Shown here piece after piece: positions 9,100 through 18,371 of a stretch of DNA of 64,000 bases. The stretch spans positions 1,116,001 to 1,180,000 of the forward strand of contig NZ_VCNI01000002.1 of NCBI RefSeq assembly GCF_005937185.1, given 5' to 3'. The position numbers were made by a program, and so were the translations under genes. Position 1 is the stretch's first letter. Every line of letters begins with the position of its first letter. The notes under the pieces are model-generated. The model was not told the origin of the DNA, searched no databases, and worked only from the letters and a program-made list of their open reading frames with translations. Source of the DNA: Flagellimonas algicola. GTDB taxonomy: Bacteria > Bacteroidota > Bacteroidia > Flavobacteriales > Flavobacteriaceae.

Positions 9100-9120
9100 G
9101 TGACCGTCAAACAAAGGGAT

Positions 9121-9477
9121 ATGGCAAGGGACGAGGAACTTAAAGAACGATGGGATCAATTGGTTGTAAAGCTGTCCGAACAATTTTCGGATGGTGACCC
9201 ATTGGACATAGACGGAATGGTTTATTTGGTAGGGGTACAAGAATTGGGAAACTACCATAGAAGCTTTAAGAAGGATGAAAAGGTCAATTTAATGCATATA
9301 GCCATTTGCAGATTGTTGGAACCTTATGGGTATTACGACTTTGATTTTTACGATGATGATGGTTGGCCCCATTACACGGTCAAAGAACAACTACCTCCCC
9401 TAAAACCAGGAGAGCAATCCGTTTTGATGAAGGAGGCTTTGGTAAACTATTTCCTGGAAAAAGAGTACATTAAATAA
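9121..9477 (+). CDS. Small acidic conserved-looking protein of unknown function
   Basis: 118 residues from MARDEELKERW. No signal peptide or membrane segment. It is rich in Asp, Glu and aromatic residues, with a striking YDFDFYDDDGWPHY stretch near residues 79-92. I do not recognise a family. It sits 15 bases before glpD in the same direction, so the two probably share a transcript, but this does not by itself link it to glycerol metabolism. Confidence 0.75.
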   Translation: MARDEELKERWDQLVVKLSEQFSDGDPLDIDGMVYLVGVQELGNYHRSFKKDEKVNLMHIAICRLLEPYGYYDFDFYDDDGWPHYTVKEQLPPLKPGEQSVLMKEALVNYFLEKEYIK

Positions 9478-9492
9478 TTAGAAATCCAAATA

Positions 9493-11160
9493 ATGGCAAC
9501 ATCCTTACGCTTTACCAACCTTGAAAGGAAAAATAAGATTGACAAGGCTACCAAAACGGACTTTGACCTAGTGGTCATTGGAGGTGGAATAACCGGTGGA
9601 GGCATTGCTTTGGACGCAGCTTCCAGAGGGCTAAAAGTGCTCTTGTTGGAAAAAGGGGATTTCGCTTCCGGAACCAGTAGTAAATCCACCAAGCTGATTC
9701 ATGGGGGTCTCCGATACCTCAAACAATTCGATTTTTGGTTGGTAAAAGAAGTGGGTTCAGAAAGGGCCATTGTGCACAAGTTGGCTCCGCACTTGGTATT
9801 GCCGGAAAAGATGCTTCTTCCCCTAATAGAGGGAGGGTCTTACGGGAAATGGTTAACCTCTATTGGACTTAAGGTATATGATATTCTTGCCCAAGTTACC
9901 GGAGATGATAAACGGCAAATGCTGGAGAAAAAGCAGGCCTTGAAACTGGAGCCTCTTTTACCTAAAAAAATATTGAACGGAGCTGGATATTACGCGGAGT
10001 ACCGAACGGACGATGCTCGTTTGACCTTGGAAAACATCAAGACTAGTCTTCAGTATGGGGCGGACGCATTAAACTACATAAGGGTGACCGGGTTTGTTTA
10101 CGATGAAGAGAAGGTGTCCGGTGTCAAAGTAAGGGATGAGGTATCCGGATTGGAACATCAAATCAATGCGAAATATGTAGTGAGTGCCGCAGGTCCTTGG
10201 GTAGATGAGTTACGTACCATCAATAATTCCAAAAAGGGTAAACGTTTGCATTTGACCAAGGGAGTCCATTTGGTATTCCCGAGAGAAAAATTACCCGTAA
10301 AACAATCCGTATATTTTGATGTGCCGGATGGGCGGATGATGTTCGCAATTCCACGGGGCAAAGTGACTTATGTTGGGACTACCGATACCAATTTCAACTT
10401 GGACAAGGATCATGTACATACAGATTTGGCAGACGCCATATATCTTATCTCCGCGGTGAATAATATGTTCCCAGATATCCATTTGGAAATGGAGGACATT
10501 ATTTCTTCATGGGCTGGACTAAGGCCATTAATCCATGAAGAAGGGAAATCGGCTTCAGAGCTGTCCAGAAAGGATGAGATTTTTACTTCAGATACCGGAC
10601 TGATCAGCATCGCTGGAGGTAAATTGACTGGATATCGCAAGATGGCGGAGCGAACCGTAAACCGGATTGCCCAAAAAATGCAGGAAGATTATGAGCTGGA
10701 ACTTCCCTCCAGCCAAACGGAGAACATTCCACTTTGCGGAAGCGATTTTAAGAAATTCAAGCAGGTTAAAAAATACATTGCAGAAGTATACGAGCGTATC
10801 CAAGCGGATGGTTTGTCCGAGTACGACGCTTGGTATCTCGTCACCACATATGGTAAGCAAACGGAGTTGATTTTGGAGCATTATGCCAACCTCACACAGC
10901 AAGATGTTTATGAACGATTGATTCGTGCCGAAGCCAAGTTTTCCATTGCCCATGAAATGGTGTTGAACCCCATGGATTTCTTTATCCGAAGAACAGGCAG
11001 ACTTTATTTCGACATTGAGAGCGTTAAATTGTTCATGGAACCTGTTTTAGATGAATTCCAACAGGCGTTTGGGTATACCAAAGAGGAAATCCAATCCTTT
11101 AAGGAGTCTTTGATGCACGAGCTTGATTCCCATTCCAATTTTTCTTTGGATAGGGTTTAG
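9493..11160 (+). CDS. glpD: FAD-dependent glycerol-3-phosphate dehydrogenase
   Basis: 555 residues. A Rossmann FAD-binding motif VVIGGGITGGGIALDAASRG starts near residue 28; GTSSKSTKLIHGGLRYL is the family signature around the flavin and substrate site, and VGTTDTNF with AGGKLTGYRKMAE marks the C-terminal half of the FAD domain. The enzyme oxidises sn-glycerol-3-phosphate to dihydroxyacetone phosphate at the inner membrane and feeds electrons to quinone. No glpK or glpF is adjacent. The cytosolic counterpart GpsA is encoded about 5 kb away at 16210. Confidence 0.95.
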   Translation: MATSLRFTNLERKNKIDKATKTDFDLVVIGGGITGGGIALDAASRGLKVLLLEKGDFASGTSSKSTKLIHGGLRYLKQFDFWLVKEVGSERAIVHKLAPHLVLPEKMLLPLIEGGSYGKWLTSIGLKVYDILAQVTGDDKRQMLEKKQALKLEPLLPKKILNGAGYYAEYRTDDARLTLENIKTSLQYGADALNYIRVTGFVYDEEKVSGVKVRDEVSGLEHQINAKYVVSAAGPWVDELRTINNSKKGKRLHLTKGVHLVFPREKLPVKQSVYFDVPDGRMMFAIPRGKVTYVGTTDTNFNLDKDHVHTDLADAIYLISAVNNMFPDIHLEMEDIISSWAGLRPLIHEEGKSASELSRKDEIFTSDTGLISIAGGKLTGYRKMAERTVNRIAQKMQEDYELELPSSQTENIPLCGSDFKKFKQVKKYIAEVYERIQADGLSEYDAWYLVTTYGKQTELILEHYANLTQQDVYERLIRAEAKFSIAHEMVLNPMDFFIRRTGRLYFDIESVKLFMEPVLDEFQQAFGYTKEEIQSFKESLMHELDSHSNFSLDRV

Positions 11161-11202
11161 ACCCCGTCCTTCACGTCAAACATAGCAGCTATTGGAATTC
11201 CC

Positions 11203-11210
11203 TATATTTG
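11203..11210 (+). promoter_or_regulatory. Candidate -7 box of the 11236 gene
   Basis: TATATTTG fits TAnnTTTG and lies 25 bases before the ATG at 11236. It suggests this gene is transcribed on its own rather than with glpD. Confidence 0.4.
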
Positions 11211-11235
11211 GTTAAACTAAATTTCTGCATTTCCA

Positions 11236-12321
11236 ATGGACACCAACCTTTATTTTTTCTATGGCTGGTGGCAGTTTGCCGTCTGTCTTTTTGCATTTTT
11301 TGCGTTGATCGCAATTTGGTGGCAGATTGGAAAAAAGCAAAATGATTTCGGACAGGTCTGGCTGGCTTTGTCGATACTTGCTTGGGCTTTTTCAGGTTTG
11401 TTGGAAGTTTACTTTACTGCAAAGTCACTGGACAATACCTTATATCTAGAAAGTGGACGAAGCATTTTTTCCTTATTCAACAGTCTGTTCATCTTATTGG
11501 CCTTACCGTGGTTTAGATATCTACCCAAGCCGCTTGCACCTGTTATCAAGGGAGGTTTTTGGAGATACATTGTTGGGGTTCCCTTCTTATTTTGTTTGGC
11601 GTTTACCGTTCACAAACTGGTGGTAGGAAGGGATTATGGCTATATCCAAGAACTTGATGTGTATTATGCCGTTTTCACCCTGATATTTTTGGGAGGCGTA
11701 CTTTGGGAATCCTTCGCAAAAAGACGGTTGAAAGTGCTGTCCTGGCTTTCACTGCTATGCATTCTGATTATTCTAGTGGCCCAATTTTTTAAGCTATCCG
11801 AATCTGAGCATATATTGTTACTTTTTTCGGCCATTTTTAAAACGAGCTTGATTATGCTGTTTTTTGCTTTGGCACTAAGTTGGGTCAAGGAGCTTGCAGA
11901 AAACATTATTCCCAAATCGGCTCATTTGAGCTTGGTTTTTTCCAGGGAGAAGGACATATCAGGAAAATGGATGTCTACTGTGGTGCTGAACGGGTTCCCC
12001 GGAACCAAGGAGCGGAAAATTGTTCTAAGTCCCAAATTGCATTGGTTGCTTTTGGAGTTTGCCCAGCGATGCAAAAGTGGCGAGAAACCCTGGCTCGAGA
12101 TTAAACCAAAAAACTTCGCTGCAGGAGAAAAAAACTATGACATTGGGGATTACAATCAAATAAAGCGATTGCTGAATGCCCTATTGGATGGACTTTTTGG
12201 CAAGGGGAATTGGAGCCGGGAACAGCATTTGATCCCCCTAAAAAACACCTTGTTTGAAATGTCGGAAAGCAGGAACCGAAAGATTCGGATGATCCTTCCA
12301 TCAGAAAACATATTCTTGTAA
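11236..12321 (+). CDS. Multi-pass membrane protein with soluble C-terminal domain, unknown function
   Basis: 361 residues. About seven hydrophobic segments fill residues 10-225 (first at 13-31, last near 203-222), a layout reminiscent of 7TM sensor modules. Residues about 230-361 form a soluble basic domain with RKIVLSPKLHWLLLEFAQRC and YNQIKRLLNALLDGLFGKGNW. No kinase, cyclase or LytTR motif is visible. The C-terminal block could be a small helical or winged-helix-like domain, but I cannot assign it. A membrane-bound regulator is one guess. Confidence 0.75.
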   Translation: MDTNLYFFYGWWQFAVCLFAFFALIAIWWQIGKKQNDFGQVWLALSILAWAFSGLLEVYFTAKSLDNTLYLESGRSIFSLFNSLFILLALPWFRYLPKPLAPVIKGGFWRYIVGVPFLFCLAFTVHKLVVGRDYGYIQELDVYYAVFTLIFLGGVLWESFAKRRLKVLSWLSLLCILIILVAQFFKLSESEHILLLFSAIFKTSLIMLFFALALSWVKELAENIIPKSAHLSLVFSREKDISGKWMSTVVLNGFPGTKERKIVLSPKLHWLLLEFAQRCKSGEKPWLEIKPKNFAAGEKNYDIGDYNQIKRLLNALLDGLFGKGNWSREQHLIPLKNTLFEMSESRNRKIRMILPSENIFL

Positions 12322-12443
12322 ATCAACAACTTACAAAACAACTGTCAGTTAACGGACTTACCGACACGGCATAAGCTTTTCCGACAATGACGTCGATTCA
12401 AAGCGTCTTTTTTCAATTTCCCGAAAATTTGAAAATAGGATCT

Positions 12444-14003
12444 ATGAAATTCAAGCACTTCTTTTTGTTGCACTTACTTACTTTCTTACCTCAGCTTTCA
12501 TCTGCCCAAGGCTTGGATCAGCAAATCAATGATTCCTTCATGCCCTTTGCCATATGGTGGGAGGGTTTTATACTGGGAACAGTGCCAATCGGCGGTGCCA
12601 ATATCCCAATAGTTCTAATTCTCCTCATTGTGGGCGCGCTCTTCTTTACCATCTACTTTAAGGGGGTCAACGTGCGACTTTTTCCAATGGCTATCAATGT
12701 GGTTCGGGGTAAATATGATAAAGTCGAAACGGAAGCATCAGAGGGAGAGCAGGGAGAGGTCAATCATTTTCAAGCTTTGGCAACAGCTGTCTCAGGTACT
12801 GTTGGATTGGGAAATATCTCCATGGTGGCCGTAGCCATATCCATTGGTGGCCCAGGTGCTACTTTTTGGATGATTTTGGCCGGACTTCTGGGGATGTCCA
12901 CCAAGTTTGTGGAATGTACTTTGGGAGTAGCATATCGGGATATTAATGAAAAGGGGAAAGTGTTTGGCGGTCCCATGTATTATTTGTCAAGAGGACTAAA
13001 GGGTCAGGGATTCAAAACATTTGGGAAACTTTTGGCGGGCATTTTTGCAATTTTGTGTGTGGGAGCCTCCTTGGGTGGGGGTAATGCCTTTCAAACCAAT
13101 CAGGCAGCTGCACAAATAATTAGTCAATTTCAGATTGAACACGAGGCTTCAGGGAGCATCATCGGTTTAGTGTTTGCCATTTTTGTGGGGATTGTGATTA
13201 TTGGAGGTATTAAACGCATCGCCAATGTGACTGGGAAAGTAGTCCCTTTTATGGCGTTGCTGTATGTGTTGGCAGCACTGTTTATCATTTGTTCAAACCT
13301 ATCATTAGTGGATGATGCACTATCCTTGATCGTTAGTGAAGCATTTACCCCCCAAGCTACCGTAACAGGTGGTTTTATTGGGGTAATGATTCAGGGTTTT
13401 CGAAGGGCAGCCTTTTCCAATGAGGCAGGAGCTGGATCATCTGCCATAGCACATTCTGCTGTGAACACTCCTTTTGCTGCATCGGAAGGTTTGGTTGGAC
13501 TGCTGGAACCTTTTATTGATACGGTCTTGATTTGCACTATGACGGCGATAGTGATCATCCTCTTTAATATGGATGGCATGTTTGTGTATGGTGACGTGGT
13601 CAACGGCAAAGCTCTGATGCTGGACGGATCTAGGATTGGGGGTATCAATCTTACCTCCCAAGCTTTTGAACATGCCATTCAGGGATCTTCATTTGTGTTG
13701 GTTATAGCGGTGATTCTTTTTGCATTTTCTACCATTCTTTCCTGGTCTTACTATGGCCTTCAGGCATGGAAATACCTATTTGGAAGAAGCAAATGGACAG
13801 ATCTAAGCTACAAGGTTTTATTCCTAATGTTCACTATTCTTGGGGCGGCCATCACCTTGGACGCAGTTATTAAATTCTCGGATGCTATGATTCTTGCCAT
13901 GGTTTTCCCAAATATGATCGGATTACTCTTTTTATTCCCAAAGGCCAAAAAGGAACTCGGGAAGTACTTACATGCCATTAAAGTTGGGACTTCAAAATCT
14001 TAG
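12444..14003 (+). CDS. Sodium:alanine/glycine symporter (AgcS family)
   Basis: 519 residues from the ATG at 12444. The family signature GTVGLGNISMVAVAISIGGPGATFWM is near residues 115-140, and FRRAAFSNEAGAGSSAIAHSA near 325-345 matches the conserved substrate and sodium site region. AgcS proteins bring in alanine or glycine with Na+ across the inner membrane. Residues 1-22 (MKFKHFFLLHLL...SSAQ) look like a cleavable signal peptide, which is unusual for an inner-membrane carrier. A longer start at 12387 would bury this segment. It ends 2 bases from the stop of the convergent hydrolase. Confidence 0.9.
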   Translation: MKFKHFFLLHLLTFLPQLSSAQGLDQQINDSFMPFAIWWEGFILGTVPIGGANIPIVLILLIVGALFFTIYFKGVNVRLFPMAINVVRGKYDKVETEASEGEQGEVNHFQALATAVSGTVGLGNISMVAVAISIGGPGATFWMILAGLLGMSTKFVECTLGVAYRDINEKGKVFGGPMYYLSRGLKGQGFKTFGKLLAGIFAILCVGASLGGGNAFQTNQAAAQIISQFQIEHEASGSIIGLVFAIFVGIVIIGGIKRIANVTGKVVPFMALLYVLAALFIICSNLSLVDDALSLIVSEAFTPQATVTGGFIGVMIQGFRRAAFSNEAGAGSSAIAHSAVNTPFAASEGLVGLLEPFIDTVLICTMTAIVIILFNMDGMFVYGDVVNGKALMLDGSRIGGINLTSQAFEHAIQGSSFVLVIAVILFAFSTILSWSYYGLQAWKYLFGRSKWTDLSYKVLFLMFTILGAAITLDAVIKFSDAMILAMVFPNMIGLLFLFPKAKKELGKYLHAIKVGTSKS

Positions 14004-14005
14004 AG

Positions 14006-15337
14006 TTATGGAGATACCGTAGGAGCTAGACCCACTATTTCTCGAGCCCAATTAACAATAAGGTTGATGGTTCCCTCGTCCCATTTCCCATGCTTTCCTT
14101 CAAAAGAGTTTTTGGGGTTCTCGTGAATGGTGTTCCAATGATCCAATCCGGGATACTCATGTAAAATATGGTCTTTATGTCCATTCCGTTTTAGGACATT
14201 GATGATCATTTGGTTGTCAAATGAAGACATGATCCAGTCGTTAGTACCGCGTAAAATCCTAACCGGAACTTTGACTTTTTCCCATTGTCCAGCGAGATTA
14301 AAATCTTGTAGCTGTTGGTAATAGGAAACGGGACGGCCATACATATGGGCGGCTGAATGGTAGTTGTAATTGGCAAGTGCAGGTTGCTCATCCACCACTT
14401 CCTGATAGGTCTTCTTTTGAATCAGCATACCATAATAGAGCGGGAAATAGTATTTGTTCATTTTTTCAACGATTTCGGATTCGGAATTCCCCTTAAATTG
14501 AAGAATACGGCGTTCAATGGCCAGCATATGTTCAAACCAGGTTCTAAAAAAAGTTCCATCAGAAATTACGCCTGCCAAATCAAACTCATTGGCCAATAGC
14601 GGAGCTAACGCACTACCCATGCTGGAGCCATATACCACAATTTTGGACGAGTCAACATAAGGCTTAGTCTTGAAATTCTCTATGGCAGCCCGGTATCCGG
14701 CTAGATCGGTTTCAAAATCGGATTCACTACAATCTCCTTCGCTATCTCCCACCCCAGGCTTTTCAATGCGCATGACCACCATTCCCGATTTTTCTACCAA
14801 ATCTTTAATAGTCTGCACCCAATTACCCTTGCGTCCCGGATAGGTTTCAATACTGGAGCAACTTAGACCCCCAATAAGCACTACGGCAGGTTGTTTTCCT
14901 GATTTTTTAGGCTTGGTGATAATGATGCGTTGGGTGATACCGTGGTTACTGGTCACCTCTTCATAATAGGTGTCTAAATTTTTATGGATTTCCTGTTCCA
15001 AGGGATTGAAAGTCACCTCTTTTTCAATCAATTTCTGATTTCTAACCGCCTTAATCTGTGTTGGCGTGTTGGCTCTAAGATCATAGGATATCTCTGTCCA
15101 CTTTTCGTCGGAGTTGGAAGCAATTCCATTGACTTCAATAATAATATCATTGACCGAGAATCCCGCTTTGGCCAACGGGCTGTTGTCTTCAATTTCTAGG
15201 ATTTTAGCTCCTGGCTGACCCGCTTGTGGGGCTTGAATTTTAGCTTCCCAAGAGCTTCTTCTGCCCAGTTGCTGTGCTTGGATGGAACTGGATATGGATA
15301 ACAATAGTAAAGCGATAAATAAGGAACAGTATTTCAT
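14006..15337 (-). CDS. Secreted alpha/beta hydrolase with N-terminal PDZ-like domain
   Basis: 443 residues. A signal peptide (1-21, ending IQAQ) is followed by a PDZ-like domain (about 38-108; SPLAKAGFSVNDIIIEVNG) and an alpha/beta hydrolase domain (about 130-440). The likely triad is S239 in GSSMGS, D367 in GTNDW and H400 in GLDHW. PDZ modules normally bind C-termini or extended peptides, and a fusion with a serine hydrolase suggests an exported peptidase or esterase with guided substrate access. The reaction is not known. It lies convergent to the symporter gene. Confidence 0.85.
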   Translation of the reverse strand: MKYCSLFIALLLLSISSSIQAQQLGRRSSWEAKIQAPQAGQPGAKILEIEDNSPLAKAGFSVNDIIIEVNGIASNSDEKWTEISYDLRANTPTQIKAVRNQKLIEKEVTFNPLEQEIHKNLDTYYEEVTSNHGITQRIIITKPKKSGKQPAVVLIGGLSCSSIETYPGRKGNWVQTIKDLVEKSGMVVMRIEKPGVGDSEGDCSESDFETDLAGYRAAIENFKTKPYVDSSKIVVYGSSMGSALAPLLANEFDLAGVISDGTFFRTWFEHMLAIERRILQFKGNSESEIVEKMNKYYFPLYYGMLIQKKTYQEVVDEQPALANYNYHSAAHMYGRPVSYYQQLQDFNLAGQWEKVKVPVRILRGTNDWIMSSFDNQMIINVLKRNGHKDHILHEYPGLDHWNTIHENPKNSFEGKHGKWDEGTINLIVNWAREIVGLAPTVSP

Positions 15338-15460
15338 GACTGATGTTTTATGATTTCCTTAAAAGTAGATTGCCTAATTTTAGACAAGGGACAATTTATG
15401 CCTACGGCCTTGTTTTTTATACGTAAGCCACTTGGGTAATGACATAGGAAAAGCTTGTTC

Positions 15461-16213
15461 ATGAAACCGAATACCAACTTTTATCTATTTGGATCAAGGA
15501 TTGCCACTCATTGTGTATTTTGGGTGCTGTACTATTTGTTGTTTGGATTGATATGGGTGAGTGAAGAAGGCTATTTAGCCTCCTTTTATTTGGAGTTTGT
15601 GTTGTTGCCCATCCGAATTTTGGCAGTTTATGTAACCCTGTATTATTTATTGCCTCAATTTTTGCTCCAAAGAAGATACAGGGAGTTTTTTCTTGGCTAT
15701 GGTTTGACGCTGCTGCTGGGAGGGGTGTTGCAAAGGGTATTTATCCATCTTTTTTACGAGGAACTGTTGTTGAACGATTCCTCTGCTGGACTTTTTAGCG
15801 TAATGATGTTGGTACGCGCCATTGTATTGATCAATACTACCGTACTATTTGTACTTGGCGCAAAACTGTTTCAACTGTGGGCGTTGGAGCAGGAAAAGAA
15901 CAAAAGTTTGGAAAGTGAGATTTTGGAAATACGTTCCAATAGAAAAACACATCGGGTTCCCGTGGATAGTATTCTCTTTGTGGAGGGATTGGGAAACTAT
16001 GTCACGTATCATCTGGAGGACAAATCCAAGATAACAAGCTATGGCAGTATTAAAAGAACATTGGAACAACTCCCCGCAAATTTTAGGCGGGTGCACAAGT
16101 CCTTTATTGTAAACAAGGAACATATTAAATCCTATGATGCCTTGACCATCGATATTCAGGATAACTCCATACCCAGAGGCAAAAGTATTGCCGACGATGT
16201 TTTGTCGAACTAG
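15461..16213 (+). CDS. Membrane-anchored LytTR transcriptional regulator
   Basis: 250 residues from the ATG at 15461; a TTG two codons earlier is also in frame. Four hydrophobic segments (about 12-33, 42-65, 77-97, 112-135) resemble the membrane part of Bacteroidota LytS-like kinases, but no kinase domain follows. Instead, a short helical linker leads into a LytTR DNA-binding domain (about 155-250; ILFVEGLGNYVTYHLEDK, RRVHKSFIVNKEHI). Thus sensing and DNA binding are in one protein. No partner is adjacent, so the target is unknown. Confidence 0.85.
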   Translation: MKPNTNFYLFGSRIATHCVFWVLYYLLFGLIWVSEEGYLASFYLEFVLLPIRILAVYVTLYYLLPQFLLQRRYREFFLGYGLTLLLGGVLQRVFIHLFYEELLLNDSSAGLFSVMMLVRAIVLINTTVLFVLGAKLFQLWALEQEKNKSLESEILEIRSNRKTHRVPVDSILFVEGLGNYVTYHLEDKSKITSYGSIKRTLEQLPANFRRVHKSFIVNKEHIKSYDALTIDIQDNSIPRGKSIADDVLSN

Positions 16214-17211
16214 TTTAGCTTATCCGTCAATTTTTTGAAGACTTTTTTCGGATTTTTCTTTTCATACAGCACTTGGAAAACTGCATTGATGATTGGGGTT
16301 TTGGTTTTTTTGATCCTGTTTTGATTCATAAGGTGTGCACTCTTGGTGGCATAGTAACCTTCTGCTACCATGTTCATCTCCATCATAGCACTTTTTACGG
16401 TATATCCCTTCCCGATCATGTTCCCAAACATTCTGTTTCGGCTAAAGGTGGAATATCCTGTGACCAGCAAGTCGCCCAGGTAGGCCGAATTGTTGATGTT
16501 CCGTTTCATTTTATAGACTTTGTCTATAAACCGTTTCATCTCCCTGATGGCATTGCTCATCAGAACGCTTTGAAAGTTATCGCCATAGCCAAGTCCGTGG
16601 GCAATTCCGGCAGCAATGGCATAAATATTCTTCAGCATGGCGGCGTACTCGGTGCCAATGATATCATCTGAAATTTTGGTGCGGATGTAATGGCTTTGAA
16701 GGGCATTGGCCACCCAGTGGGCTTTTTGCTCATCCGCACAGGCAATGGTAAGGTAAGAAAGACGTTCTAGCGCAACTTCCTCAGCATGGCATGGCCCGGT
16801 GATTACCCCAATATTTTTGAATGGAATTTGATAGACATCATGAAAATGCTCTCCAACGATCAATCCGCTTTCAGGTACGATACCTTTTATTGCGGAAAAA
16901 ATGATTTTGCCTTCCAAAGAAGCAAACAGTTTTTTGAGTTCACCTTCTAAAAATGCAGACGGGATGGCAAAAATGAGCACATCGGAGCCGTTAACCACAG
17001 TGTTCATATTGTTGCTTAGTTGAAGCTTGGAAACATCAAACTCCACAGAACTCAGATAGTTGGGATTATGCTTTTCATTTAGAATATGATCAATAGCTGA
17101 TTCACTGCGCATATACCAAGCCACCTGATCTTGGGTTTCTATCAACATTTTTACTATGGCAGTTCCCCAACTACCACCTCCAATGACTCCAAAACGAAGT
17201 TTTTTGTCCAT
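16210..17211 (-). CDS. gpsA: NAD(P)-dependent glycerol-3-phosphate dehydrogenase
   Basis: 333 residues. The N-terminal Rossmann motif is GVIGGGSWGTAIVKML (residues 8-23); FSAIKGI carries the catalytic Lys region, ITGPCHAEEVA is the family signature with Cys-His replacing the usual Asn-Phe, and KNIYAIAAGIAHGLGYGDN with SAYLGDLLVTGYS completes the C-terminal domain. The enzyme makes sn-glycerol-3-phosphate from dihydroxyacetone phosphate for phospholipid synthesis. Its stop shares the CTAG tetranucleotide with the stop of the LytTR gene. Confidence 0.95.
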   Translation of the reverse strand: MDKKLRFGVIGGGSWGTAIVKMLIETQDQVAWYMRSESAIDHILNEKHNPNYLSSVEFDVSKLQLSNNMNTVVNGSDVLIFAIPSAFLEGELKKLFASLEGKIIFSAIKGIVPESGLIVGEHFHDVYQIPFKNIGVITGPCHAEEVALERLSYLTIACADEQKAHWVANALQSHYIRTKISDDIIGTEYAAMLKNIYAIAAGIAHGLGYGDNFQSVLMSNAIREMKRFIDKVYKMKRNINNSAYLGDLLVTGYSTFSRNRMFGNMIGKGYTVKSAMMEMNMVAEGYYATKSAHLMNQNRIKKTKTPIINAVFQVLYEKKNPKKVFKKLTDKLN

Positions 17212-17333
17212 CCATCTAATTTGGAAGCAAAGCTAAAAAATATATTCAACCACCTATTAATACCTGATTATCAAAAGTTTATGGTTTTGGCATGGTGCTT
17301 GGTTTATACCAATTGAATCAAAACGTCCAGATT

Positions 17334-18257
17334 ATGAAAATGGGAAAACTACTTTTAGGAAGCTTAATTATAGGTCTTTTGGCCAGCTCTTGTTATACCG
17401 ATGTTGTCTTTGAAGATGACTTTATCGAGGAATCACCAGTCAATACCGCCTTGGTTCTGGAATCCTATGATTTATGGTATGTGGATATAAATGCAACCAA
17501 AGGAAGCGGGGAAGTTCCGTTTTTACAAAGGGCCTTTACCATATCCTTTGATTATGGAACGATTAGGGCCAACAACAACCTAGTAGGTATAGGAAAAACT
17601 GGAAATGGATTGGGAATTGACGTTGGTAATTACGGAACCTTGTTTGGTGCTGTTGAAATTGACCATGATATAGATGGAATTTGGGTGTTGGATGTTTTTG
17701 CCGTCAATAACAACACCTTGGAATTGTACGATTCCCGTTCGGATACTTCATACATCATTAGAGGGTATCAGCGGAACAGTTTTGATTATGATCAAATATT
17801 CTATGACAACCTTCATTACTTTTTACAGGAATATAATGCCTGGGAAAAGACTTATACGAGTGAAGTTGGAGCCATTAATGAATTTGATGACGAGAATTTC
17901 CTTCAGTTTTTATCTGGAACAGATGGAGACTTTTTTAGATCCTCTGTGGATGGTTCGGGAACCGCCATACCAAATTTGCAATGGGATTTTGAAGGGGATT
18001 ATGAAATATTTGATGTGGCAAACGATCCCACTCTCAAAACTTTAACACTGGATTATGACTTCTTGGGCAATGACTATTTTGAGCTATACGTTATAGATGA
18101 TAGTACCATAGAGTTGTACCATGTGGACAGCGAAACGGTTTATGAGTTTCAAGGTAGAGGATATATCGAGTTTTTGAAGTCTGGAGACAAAGTGGGAAAA
18201 AAGCGTTCAAAAGTTAAAACTTCCTTAATGAACGTTACTAGACAAAGAAAAATGTAA
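17334..18257 (+). CDS. Lipoprotein of unknown function
   Basis: 307 residues from the ATG at 17334. A lipoprotein signal ends in LLASSC (Cys about 18). The mature part is acidic, aromatic-rich and mostly beta, with two similar halves: each has a DLWYVDI/ELYVIDD-type strand followed by NTLELYDSRSDTSYIIRG or STIELYHVDSETVYEFQG near its end. This hints at a duplicated lipocalin-like or small beta-barrel unit. No family is recognised. The 3' UTR carries a conserved linker and terminator (18294-18350). Confidence 0.75.
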   Translation: MKMGKLLLGSLIIGLLASSCYTDVVFEDDFIEESPVNTALVLESYDLWYVDINATKGSGEVPFLQRAFTISFDYGTIRANNNLVGIGKTGNGLGIDVGNYGTLFGAVEIDHDIDGIWVLDVFAVNNNTLELYDSRSDTSYIIRGYQRNSFDYDQIFYDNLHYFLQEYNAWEKTYTSEVGAINEFDDENFLQFLSGTDGDFFRSSVDGSGTAIPNLQWDFEGDYEIFDVANDPTLKTLTLDYDFLGNDYFELYVIDDSTIELYHVDSETVYEFQGRGYIEFLKSGDKVGKKRSKVKTSLMNVTRQRKM

Positions 18258-18293
18258 GGAGAAAATATAGTGTTCGACTATTTAGACAAGTTT

Positions 18294-18310
18294 TTTGGTT
18301 GGTTATTTAG
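18294..18310 (+). repeat. Shared 17-nt segment TTTGGTTGGTTATTTAG, copy A
   Basis: Identical to 51575-51591 and related to 5088-5110. It lies just before the terminator of the 17334 gene. A small hairpin (ATAGT / ACTAT, 18266-18280) precedes it. Confidence 0.6.
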
Positions 18311-18314
18311 TTAA

Positions 18315-18353
18315 GAATCGCCTCAAGTTCTCAGCTTGGGGCGGTTCTTCTTT
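18315..18353 (+). terminator. Intrinsic terminator of the 17334 gene
   Basis: Arms 18315-18327 and 18335-18347 pair over 13 positions with G-U pairs allowed, 7-nt loop, then TTCTTTT. Confidence 0.8.
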
Positions 18354-18371
18354 TATACCTATACTAAAGTC

